Positions 19,044 to 26,320 of a stretch of DNA of 64,000 nt are shown here, one piece after another (position 1 is the stretch's first letter; every line of letters starts with the position of its first letter). The DNA comes from Stutzerimonas stutzeri KOS6. GTDB lineage: Bacteria > Pseudomonadota > Gammaproteobacteria > Pseudomonadales > Pseudomonadaceae. The translations under genes and the position numbers were made by a program. The notes below the pieces were generated by a model. The model was given only the letters and a program-made list of their open reading frames with translations. It ran no database searches and had not been told where the DNA came from. The stretch is from the NCBI RefSeq assembly GCF_000307775.2, contig NZ_KK020676.1, positions 734,458 through 798,457 of the forward strand. Reading direction: 5' to 3'.

Positions 19044-21320
19044 TTACAGGCTGGCGTACTTGCCGCGCAGCCGCTGGCGAATCAGTTCGGCCAGGGTATT
19101 CATCACGAAGGTGAACATCAGCAGCACCAGCGCGGCGAGGAACAGCACGCGGTAATGGGTGCCGCCCACCTCGGATTCCGGCATCTCCACCGCGACGTTG
19201 GCGGCCAGGGTGCGCATGCCTTCGAAGATGTTGGCCTCCATGATCGGCGTGTTGCCGGTGGCCATCAGCACGATCATGGTCTCGCCCACGGCGCGGCCCA
19301 TGCCGATCATCAGCGCCGAGAAGATGCCCGGGCTGGCGGTCAGAAGGACCACGCGGGTGAGCGTCTGCCAGGGCGTCGCGCCGAGTGCCAGCGAGCCCAG
19401 GGTGAGGCTCTTGGGCACGCTGAACACGGCGTCCTCGGCAATCGAGTAGATCGTCGGGATAACCGCGAAGCCCATCGCCAGGCCGATCACCAGCGCGTTG
19501 CGCTGATCGAACGGAATGCCCATGTCGTTGGACAGCCACAGGCGCATGTCACCGCCGAAGAACCAGTTCTCCAGGTGGCCGCTGATCTCCAGCGAGCCGA
19601 AACCGATCAGCAGGATCACCGGAATCAGCAGCACCGCTTCCCAGCCATCCGGAACGGCCAGGCGCACGCGCTGTGGCAGGCGGCTCCAGGTCCAGGCAGC
19701 GAAGAGAATGCCCACCGGCATCAGCAGCAGCAGGCTGAATATGCCTGGCAGGTGGTTCTCCAGGAACGGCGCGAGAAACAGACCGGCGAAGAAACCAAGG
19801 ATCACCGTCGGCAGCGCTTCCATCAGCTCGATGATCGGCTTGACCTGGCTGCGCAGCGAAGGCGCCATGAAGTAGGCGGTGTAGAACGCCGCACAGATGG
19901 CCAGCGGCGCAGCCAGCAGCATCGCGTAGAACGCCGCCTTGAGCGTGCCGAAGGCGAGCGGCGCGAGGCTAAGCTTGGGTTCGAAGTCGGTATTGGCCGA
20001 AGTGGACTGCCAGATATAGTCCGGTTCCGGGTAGCTCTCGTACCAGACCTTGCCCCACAGCGCGCTCCAGGAGATTTCCGGGTGCGGGTTGTCGATCACG
20101 AAGCGCTGCAGGCCCTGGTCGGACTCCACCAGCAGGCGGGTCGCACGCGGCGACATGGCGGCCAGTGCCGCGCCGTCGGCGACCTGCTCCTTGAGCAGGG
20201 TGCGATGCGCGGTGCTATGGAAAACGCCGAGGCTGCCACTGTCATCCAGCACGAGGAAACCCTTGCGGCGCTCTTCCGGAAGGATCTGGCGAATCGGGCT
20301 GCTGCCCAGCTGGAAGTTGCGCACGTTCTTCAGCTCGGCCTGGCCATCGGCGGCACGCACCATGAACCACTGGCCGACGGTACCCTTGGAGTCGCCGACC
20401 ATCAGTGAAATACCGCCCAGCAACGGACTGATCGTGGTGATCTCGCTAGCGTCGCCCACCAGCTTGTAGCGCCCGTTGAGCTGCTTGCGGCGCAGATCGA
20501 AGACGTCCGCACTGGCTTTGCCGCTGACCGCATAGAGCCACATGTGGCGCGGGTCGAGCAGCAACTGACGGATCGGCTCGGCCAGCTGCGGCAGGTCCAG
20601 GCGCTCCTGCTCGAGCGTGACCTCGCCGGTCATCAGGTTTTCGCTGCTGGCGATGCGCTGGGCGTGCAACGCGGCGCCGGTGGCACCGGCGACCAGCAAT
20701 GTGTTGCCGTTCAGGCTGATCGCCGCATGATCGATCGGACGACCTTCGGGATCGAGCTGCAGCGGCTCCTCGCCGAACGGATAGGCCAGGTCGGGAGTGA
20801 TGGTCTTCTGGTTGTTCGGGTAGGTGATCTTGTAGTTGTGCTCGACCACCAGCGCCTGGCCGTTATCCAGACCCAACACCAGTCGACGGGTACCCGGCGT
20901 GTCCTGCCCCACCGAGACGATGCGGCTGCCCGCCGGCAACGGCAAGGCCTTGCTGGACAGCAGCGCGCCGTCGCGCAGGGCGAAGAAGCGCGCCTGACCA
21001 TCGGAGCCCAGGCGCATCGCGACCTGGTTCTGCTCCTCGACGGCCAGCAGCAGCGGCTCGCCGGCTTCGGCCAGCCAGGCGGGCTGTTGCACCGCGCGGC
21101 TTTCCATTTCGGCGCCCTGGAACATGGGCAGCACGACCTGCGCAAGGTAGAAGAAGATCAGGGTGATAGCACCCAATACCGCCAGACCGCCGATGGAGAC
21201 GTACCAGCGCGCCAGGTGGTCTTTCAGCGCACGTATGCGGCGCTTGCGCTGCAGCGCCGGCGTATTGAAGTCCAGTCGCTGCACGTCGGAATTCGCGGTC
21301 ATGTTTTCCATGTCGTTCAT
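19044..21320 (-). CDS. pstC: Phosphate ABC transporter permease PstC, long form
   Basis: 758 residues. A first helix (about 40-62) is followed by a ~340-residue beta-rich region (for example RRLVLGLDNGQALVVEHNYKI, LDPRHMWLYAVSGKASADVFDLRRKQL, GFLVLDDSGSLGVFHSTAHRTLL) whose repeats resemble a periplasmic beta-propeller. The permease domain is C-terminal (from about 455), with SLALGATPWQTLTRVVLLTASPGI as the EAA loop. Long PstC of this kind is known in pseudomonads. Start at 21320 has AGGAG 7 bases upstream. A strong PHO box lies 56 bases upstream, so pstC-pstA-pstB-phoU can be transcribed separately from pstS. Confidence 0.93.
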   Translation of the reverse strand: MNDMENMTANSDVQRLDFNTPALQRKRRIRALKDHLARWYVSIGGLAVLGAITLIFFYLAQVVLPMFQGAEMESRAVQQPAWLAEAGEPLLLAVEEQNQVAMRLGSDGQARFFALRDGALLSSKALPLPAGSRIVSVGQDTPGTRRLVLGLDNGQALVVEHNYKITYPNNQKTITPDLAYPFGEEPLQLDPEGRPIDHAAISLNGNTLLVAGATGAALHAQRIASSENLMTGEVTLEQERLDLPQLAEPIRQLLLDPRHMWLYAVSGKASADVFDLRRKQLNGRYKLVGDASEITTISPLLGGISLMVGDSKGTVGQWFMVRAADGQAELKNVRNFQLGSSPIRQILPEERRKGFLVLDDSGSLGVFHSTAHRTLLKEQVADGAALAAMSPRATRLLVESDQGLQRFVIDNPHPEISWSALWGKVWYESYPEPDYIWQSTSANTDFEPKLSLAPLAFGTLKAAFYAMLLAAPLAICAAFYTAYFMAPSLRSQVKPIIELMEALPTVILGFFAGLFLAPFLENHLPGIFSLLLLMPVGILFAAWTWSRLPQRVRLAVPDGWEAVLLIPVILLIGFGSLEISGHLENWFFGGDMRLWLSNDMGIPFDQRNALVIGLAMGFAVIPTIYSIAEDAVFSVPKSLTLGSLALGATPWQTLTRVVLLTASPGIFSALMIGMGRAVGETMIVLMATGNTPIMEANIFEGMRTLAANVAVEMPESEVGGTHYRVLFLAALVLLMFTFVMNTLAELIRQRLRGKYASL

Positions 21321-21375
21321 GCCAAGGCTCCTGGGCCTGAGCGGCCCTTCGGGGCGCCTAATCTAATGAAGCTGT

Positions 21376-21393
21376 GTGACAGAAAAATTACAG
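21376..21393 (-). promoter_or_regulatory. PHO box upstream of pstC
   Basis: On the minus strand CTGTAATTTTTCTGTCAC: two 7-bp half-sites (CTGTAAT, CTGTCAC) separated by TTTT. Each half matches the CTGTCAT consensus in 6 of 7 positions, with the 11-bp period that PhoB needs. It lies 56 bases before the pstC start. Confidence 0.75.
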
Positions 21394-21448
21394 CCAGGTG
21401 ACGCGACGAAGCCCGCCAGCGCGTATCGCGTAGCGGGCATCTGCGCAG

Positions 21449-21471
21449 AGCCGGCGTACAGGCCGCCGGCT
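21449..21471 (-). other. Stem-loop between pstS and pstC
   Basis: agccggcg / cgccggct (8 bp) with a 7-base loop, 14 bases after the pstS stop. No U tract, so it is a partial terminator or a 3'-end protector that would let pstS mRNA accumulate over downstream mRNA. Confidence 0.5.
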
Positions 21472-21484
21472 CCCCGCCCAGGTC

Positions 21485-22450
21485 TTACAGACCCAGATCC
21501 TGAATGGTCTTGTCGACCACTTTCTTCGGCAGCGGGATGTAGCCATCCTTGACCACGACTTCCTGGCCCTGCTTGGAAAGCACCAGCTTCAGGAATTCGG
21601 CGTCGATCGGGCTCAGCGGCTTGTTCGGCGCCTTGTTGACGTAGACGTAGAAGAAGCGTGCCAGCGGGAACTTGCCGGCCAGGGCGTTCTCTTCGTTGGC
21701 CTCGAAGGCCTCGCCACCCTTAGACAGGGGAACGGCGCGAACGCTGGAGGTCTTGTAGCCGATGCCCGAGTAGCCGATGGCATTCAGGGTGCTGGAGATC
21801 GACTGCACCACCGAGGCCGAACCCGGCTGCTCGTTGACGTTCGACTTGAAGTCACCCTTGCACAGGGCTTCTTCCTTGAAGTAGCCGTAGGTGCCGGATA
21901 CCGAGTTGCGACCGAACAGCTGGATCGGCTTGGCAGCCCATTCGCCGGTCATGCCCAGGTCACCCCAGGTGGTGATGTCCTTCTCGCCACCGCACAGGCG
22001 GGTGCTGGAGAAGATGGCATCGACCTGCTCGATGTCCAGCGACTTGATCGGGTTGTCCTTGTGCACGAACACCGCCAGGGCGTCGATGGCCACCGGTACG
22101 GCAGTCGGCTTGTAGCCGTACTTCTCTTCGAAGGCCTGGATCTCGTTGTCCTTCATGGGGCGGCTCATCGGGCCCATGTTGGAAGTGCCTTCGGTCAGCG
22201 CGGGCGGTGCAGTGGAGGAACCGGCGGCCTGGATCTGGATGTTGACGTTCGGATAGCTGCGCTTGAACTCTTCGGCCCACAGGGTCATCAGGTTGGCCAG
22301 GGAGTCGGAACCGACGCTGGACAGGTTGCCGGAAACGCCGGAGGTCTTCTGGTAGCTCGGCAGAGCCGGGTCTACAGCAGCGACTGCGCTCGCGGCGCCA
22401 ACGCCAGCGGCAACGAAAGTCAGGGCCGCCATCAAACGATTCAGTTTCAT
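21485..22450 (-). CDS. pstS: Phosphate-binding periplasmic protein
   Basis: 321 residues with a Sec signal peptide ([18 protein letters not shown], cleavage near residue 24-25). Binds phosphate in the periplasm and delivers it to PstCA. Phosphate-contact blocks of the family are visible: [52 protein letters not shown] precedes the start. First gene of the pst locus, preceded by a PHO-box-like tandem at 22514-22542. Confidence 0.95.
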   Translation of the reverse strand: MKLNRLMAALTFVAAGVGAASAVAAVDPALPSYQKTSGVSGNLSSVGSDSLANLMTLWAEEFKRSYPNVNIQIQAAGSSTAPPALTEGTSNMGPMSRPMKDNEIQAFEEKYGYKPTAVPVAIDALAVFVHKDNPIKSLDIEQVDAIFSSTRLCGGEKDITTWGDLGMTGEWAAKPIQLFGRNSVSGTYGYFKEEALCKGDFKSNVNEQPGSASVVQSISSTLNAIGYSGIGYKTSSVRAVPLSKGGEAFEANEENALAGKFPLARFFYVYVNKAPNKPLSPIDAEFLKLVLSKQGQEVVVKDGYIPLPKKVVDKTIQDLGL

Positions 22451-22513
22451 ACCTTGCTCCTAGCAGGTGTGTGCTCGAGTGTGTTGGAACGGGGGCCAGT
22501 ATCTGCAGGCCGT

Positions 22514-22542
22514 GTGAACACTCTATGAACCAAGTGTGACAA
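22514..22542 (-). promoter_or_regulatory. Degenerate PHO-box tandem upstream of pstS
   Basis: On the minus strand three half-sites ending in TCAC, TCAT, TCAC recur exactly every 11 bases (TTGTCAC, GGTTCAT, TGTTCAC). Each is a weaker match to CTGTCAT than the pstC box, but the three-fold 11-bp phasing fits PhoB dimers. 64-92 bases before the pstS start. Confidence 0.6.
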
Positions 22543-22675
22543 TCTCGTTACCGAGCGGACCATTGGAGCGGTTCGGTCGCTGTCGCCGATCACAGCCGTT
22601 ATACTCGGCGCCGTCGCCTGCGCGCTAGCGCGGGCATTTCGCGCCAGAACAGCAAACGCGCCGCGAGTCCGACCG

Positions 22676-23077
22676 ATGAAAGAATACGAACAGGAAGATC
22701 CGATACCGCAGGGCGACCTGGCTTTACAACTCACCGCATTGCCGCGGGAAACCAACGGTTTCGGCGATATCTATGGCGGCTGGCTGGTGTCGCAGATGGA
22801 CCTGGCCGGCACCGCGATGGCCAGCCGCGTAGCCGCCGGGCGGGTCGCGACGGTGTCCATCGACCGCATGGCGTTCATGGTGCCGGTGGCGGTCGGCGCG
22901 CAGCTTTCGTTCTATACCCAGGCGCTCGAGGTCGGACGCAGCTCGATCCGCATGCTGGTGGAAGTCTGGAGCGACGATCCGCTGTCCAGCGAATGGCGCA
23001 AGGTCACCGAGGCGGTCTTCGTCTTCGTCGCCATCGACGGCAGCGGCCGCACGCGACCGGTATCGCCGCGCCGCTGA
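22676..23077 (+). CDS. Acyl-CoA thioesterase, YciA/hotdog family
   Basis: 133 residues. The hotdog motif is clear: TNGFGDIYGGWLVSQMDLAGTAMASRVAAGRVATVSIDRMAFMVPVAVG, where the acidic residue after the G-G-W loop is catalytic. Hydrolyses acyl-CoA thioesters in the cytosol. Divergent from pstS. The start at 22676 has only a weak ribosome site. Substrate range not predictable from sequence. The following ~240 bases (23078-23317) carry no gene I can support. Confidence 0.9.
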   Translation: MKEYEQEDPIPQGDLALQLTALPRETNGFGDIYGGWLVSQMDLAGTAMASRVAAGRVATVSIDRMAFMVPVAVGAQLSFYTQALEVGRSSIRMLVEVWSDDPLSSEWRKVTEAVFVFVAIDGSGRTRPVSPRR

Positions 23078-23317
23078 GACGCGGCTGGTGGACATGGTCG
23101 GCCCTGGCGCTTTCCAAGCGCTACAGCGGCTGCGAGCTGAAACAGGGCACTGCCTGAGCGGCGTATCGAGCGGCGCGCAATATCCCACGCCGAGCCGCCA
23201 TCGAAGCACGAGCGTCCGGCCGGCATCGCGCCATGTGGCTGCCCGTTGGACGGAATGCTTGCACGGGACGTTTCAAGCATCGAAGATCGTGCCACATGCA
23301 TTGCTGGATGTATCCGC

Positions 23318-24226
23318 GTGACCACCCTTCTACTTGCCCTCTGGCCGCTGTTCGCGCTGATCGTAGCCGGCTATTTCCTGCGCCTGCGCGCCTTCCCCAG
23401 CGCAGAGTTCTGGCCTGGCGCCGAGCGCATCAACTACTTCCTCCTCTTTCCGGCACTGCTGTTCAGCAGCCTGGCGACCGCGCCACTGGACAACCCCGCC
23501 CTGCCCCAACTGGCGGCAGCGGTCATGCTCGGCCTTGGCCTTGCCTGGATCGCCTTGCTGATAGCCAAGCGGCTGCGCGGCTGGTCCGCCGGGCGCTTCG
23601 GCGCCATCACCCAGGGTGTGCTTAGGTTCAATACCTATCTGGGACTGGCGGCGGTGGGCAGCCTGTTCGGCCAGGAAGGCCTGGCGCTGGCGGCGCTGAT
23701 GCTGGCCCTGATGGTGCCGACGGTCAACGTCATGTCGGTCTGGGCGCTGACCGCAGAACGCGGCGTCAGCGTGCGCGGCCTGCTGTTGCCCATCGCGAAG
23801 AATCCGCTGATTCTCGCCTGCGTAGCCGGCGCGCTGGTGAATCTGTCGGGCCTGGGTCTGCCCGGCGGCACCGATCGCCTGTTGAGCCTGCTGGCCGCCG
23901 CCAGCCTGCCGCTGGGCCTGCTCTGCGTCGGCGCGGCACTCAAGCCGCAGGAGCTCGGCGGGGAAATCCCGGCGCTGGGCTGGAACTGCGTGGTACGCCT
24001 GCTGGGCGTTCCGCTGCTGGCCTATGGCGTGGCCGTGCTCCTCGGGTTGCCGGACATGGAGACCGCGATCCTGGTGCTGTTCTTCGCCCTGCCCACCGCA
24101 CCCACCGCCTATGTGTTGACCCGCCAGCTGGGTGGTGACAGCCACCTGATGGCCGGCATCATCACCCTGCAGACCCTGCTGGCCGCCGCCAGCCTGCCCC
24201 TGGTGCTGACCCTGCTCGATGGCTGA
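23318..24226 (+). CDS. AEC (auxin efflux carrier) family transporter
   Basis: 302 residues, about ten membrane helices, with LVPFFALI-type N terminus (LLALWPLFALIVAGYFLRL), a middle crossover (RFNTYLGLAAVGSLFGQEGLALAALMLALMVPTVNVMSVWAL) and a C-terminal crossover (LFFALPTAPTAYVLTRQLGGD) typical of the family. The GTG at 23318 is chosen because the first helix begins immediately after it; an ATG further up at 23246 would add ~24 non-conserved residues. Ribosome site is weak. Substrates of the family include malonate, malate and other anions; not assignable here. Confidence 0.85.
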   Translation: MTTLLLALWPLFALIVAGYFLRLRAFPSAEFWPGAERINYFLLFPALLFSSLATAPLDNPALPQLAAAVMLGLGLAWIALLIAKRLRGWSAGRFGAITQGVLRFNTYLGLAAVGSLFGQEGLALAALMLALMVPTVNVMSVWALTAERGVSVRGLLLPIAKNPLILACVAGALVNLSGLGLPGGTDRLLSLLAAASLPLGLLCVGAALKPQELGGEIPALGWNCVVRLLGVPLLAYGVAVLLGLPDMETAILVLFFALPTAPTAYVLTRQLGGDSHLMAGIITLQTLLAAASLPLVLTLLDG

Positions 24227-24339
24227 CCAGCACACGGCCTGCAGTATCGACCCCGGCAGGACCCGGCATCGGAGCGGCAGGCTTCGGCAAAGGCGTGCCA
24301 TTTGCGGCAATCAGGCCGGCTTCCTCGAACCGATAGGTG

Positions 24340-26190
24340 TCAGAACAAACTGAGCTGATCGCCGGTTGGCTCGCCCGGTGACTGTCGCGGCGGCGGTTCT
24401 GCCGCCACACCCGGCGCCTGCTCCACCGCCAGCCGCTCGGCAAGTCCGGCGGCACGCTCGGCGCGCGTGGCAACCGCCTCGCTCAGGCGCGCCGGCAATG
24501 CCCAGATTTCCACTTTGCGCTTGGCGCGGGTGATGCCGGTGTAGAACAACGCACGCGTCAGCAGCGGGCTGGGCTGGTCCGGCAGCGCCAGCAACACTTC
24601 GGCGAACTCCGAGCCCTGGCTCTTGTGCACGGTCATGGCGAAGGCGCTGTCGTGGCTCGGCAACCGCGCCGGGGCGAAGCCACGGTAGCCTTCGTCCCCC
24701 TCGAAGAACACCCGCAGGCCCTGTTCGGTTTTCAGGCACAACCCGATATCGCCATTGAACAGGCCCAGCGCGTAGTCGTTCTGCCGGACCATCACCGCGC
24801 GTCCGGGATACCAGCGCTCGCGCGTCGGCACGCCGAGACGGCGCTTGAAGCGCGCCTCCAGCGCCTCGTTGATGCCGGTCACGCCAAAGGGCCCCTCGCG
24901 CTGGGCGGTCAGGGCACGAAAGCCGTTGAAAGCATCGAACGCAGCAGCCGGGTCCGCTAGGCGGGCAGCCTGCAGGTACGGCGCATAGCCCTGCTCCAGA
25001 CGTTCGATCAGTGCCGCCGGGCCGGGTGTGGCGTTCCAGGCAAGATCGGCGCGGCGCTCCTGCAACAGCGCCACGGTGCCCTTGGCATCGCCTGAATTGA
25101 TGCGCCGCGCCAACTCGCCGATGCCGCTGTCGCCGGCAAAACGATGGCTGTGGGTCAGCAGGACCACCGCATCCCCCAGGCGCGAACGGGGCGTTTCGCT
25201 GGTTACGGGCTGGCCGGTGATGCGTTCAAGCTCGCTCGCGGCCCGGGCATCGAAGCCGCGGCCTTCGCAGAGTTCGGCGAACACCGCGCCGGCTTCCACC
25301 GCGGCCAGCTGATCCTTGTCGCCGAGCAGGATCAGGCGCGCCTTGGGCGGCAGCGCGGCGACCAGCTTGGCCATCAGCGCCAGGTCGACCATCGACGCCT
25401 CGTCCACCACCAGCACGTCCAGCGCCAGCGGGTTGGCCGCGTCGTGGCGTACCCGAGGGCTGTCGCCGCGGCTGCCGAGCAGGCGATGCAGGGTACGCGC
25501 CTCGTCCGGCAGCGCGGCCTTGATCGTGTCGCTGACCGGCAGGTTGGCCTTGGCATTGCGGATCGCTTCGGCCATGCGCGCCGCCGCCTTGCCGGTGGGC
25601 GCCGCCAGACCGATCGCCAGGCGCTCGCCGCCGGGCTGTTCCAGCAGCGCCGCCAGCAGCCGCACCACCGTGGTGGTCTTGCCGGTGCCGGGTCCGCCGG
25701 AGATCACCGCCAGTCGGCGCCGCACCGCCTGCGCCGCGGCCAGGCGCTGCCAGTCCGGCGTCTGCCGGTTGAAGGTGAACAGTCGCGCCAGGCTGTCGCC
25801 GAGCCGTGCCTCATCCACCCCGGGCACATCCGCCGCACGCGCCAGCAGTTGCCAGGCCAGTTGCTGCTCATAGGCCTGGTAGCGGGACAGGTAGAGCCGA
25901 TTGCCGACCAGCGTCAGCGGCGCGTAGTCGTCTGGCGTCCCGATCAGCGTGGAAGCCTCGAGCTGAGCGCGCCAAACGGGTAGTGACGGCATGCTGAGAT
26001 CGACATCGGGCCAGGGCCGCCTGCCAGCCAGGCGTTCCAGCGGCAGACAGACATCGCCGGCCGACAGCGCCTCACAGCACAGCGCGGCGGCGAGCAGCAC
26101 CGGCTCGGACGCGTCCGGCTCAAGGCGTTGCAGGCTGGCAACGAAGGCGCGCTCCAACGGGCCGAGGGGTAGCTCTGCAGGCAGGGTCAT
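24340..26190 (-). CDS. recD: Exodeoxyribonuclease V alpha subunit
   Basis: 616 residues. 5'-3' helicase of RecBCD. Walker A GGPGTGKTTT (165-174), motif II LDVLVVDEASMVDLALMAKLV, motif III LILLGDKDQLAAVEAG, and UvrD-like motif V/VI region FAMTVHKSQGSEFAEV and LFYTGITRAKRKVEIW. Start at 26190 (MTLPAELPLG) with GAGG upstream; the longer open frame reads back through REP DNA. Separated from recB by 130 bases that hold a REP pair, unlike the overlapping recC-recB junction. Confidence 0.95.
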   Translation of the reverse strand: MTLPAELPLGPLERAFVASLQRLEPDASEPVLLAAALCCEALSAGDVCLPLERLAGRRPWPDVDLSMPSLPVWRAQLEASTLIGTPDDYAPLTLVGNRLYLSRYQAYEQQLAWQLLARAADVPGVDEARLGDSLARLFTFNRQTPDWQRLAAAQAVRRRLAVISGGPGTGKTTTVVRLLAALLEQPGGERLAIGLAAPTGKAAARMAEAIRNAKANLPVSDTIKAALPDEARTLHRLLGSRGDSPRVRHDAANPLALDVLVVDEASMVDLALMAKLVAALPPKARLILLGDKDQLAAVEAGAVFAELCEGRGFDARAASELERITGQPVTSETPRSRLGDAVVLLTHSHRFAGDSGIGELARRINSGDAKGTVALLQERRADLAWNATPGPAALIERLEQGYAPYLQAARLADPAAAFDAFNGFRALTAQREGPFGVTGINEALEARFKRRLGVPTRERWYPGRAVMVRQNDYALGLFNGDIGLCLKTEQGLRVFFEGDEGYRGFAPARLPSHDSAFAMTVHKSQGSEFAEVLLALPDQPSPLLTRALFYTGITRAKRKVEIWALPARLSEAVATRAERAAGLAERLAVEQAPGVAAEPPPRQSPGEPTGDQLSLF

Positions 26191-26233
26191 CGGGTAAGCC
26201 TCGATACAGGAGGTATAGGGTGGCGGTCGCAAC

Positions 26234-26294
26234 GGTGGGCTGAAGCCCACCCTACAGGCATCGACGAAGGCCGTAGGGTGGGCTTCAGCCCGCC
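26234..26294. repeat. REP pair (BIME 3) inside the rec operon
   Basis: Two inverted units (26234-26255 exact; 26273-26294 with one mismatch, CGCC for CACC). Their orientation is the opposite of BIME 1 and 2: the CTAC/GTAG ends face each other with a 17-base spacer. It lies between recB and recD in the same transcription unit. Confidence 0.85.
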
Positions 26295-26320
26295 AGCGAT
26301 GGCACCGGAACGGGCCTGCA

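Noticed and set aside
17160-20408. A 1082-codon plus-strand open frame antisense to pstA/pstC
   Set aside because: It is the shadow of GC-rich genes with strong third-position bias. The composition (His/Gln/Arg-rich) has no family similarity, while the minus-strand frames are clear PstA and PstC.
23088-23321. A 77-codon plus-strand frame between the thioesterase and AEC genes
   Set aside because: No ribosome site, no domain, and it overlaps the AEC start region in another frame.
13154-26300. Short palindromic repeats considered as a CRISPR array
   Set aside because: The copies are scattered over 13 kb, come as inverted pairs, and have no regular spacers or cas genes. They are REP/BIME elements.
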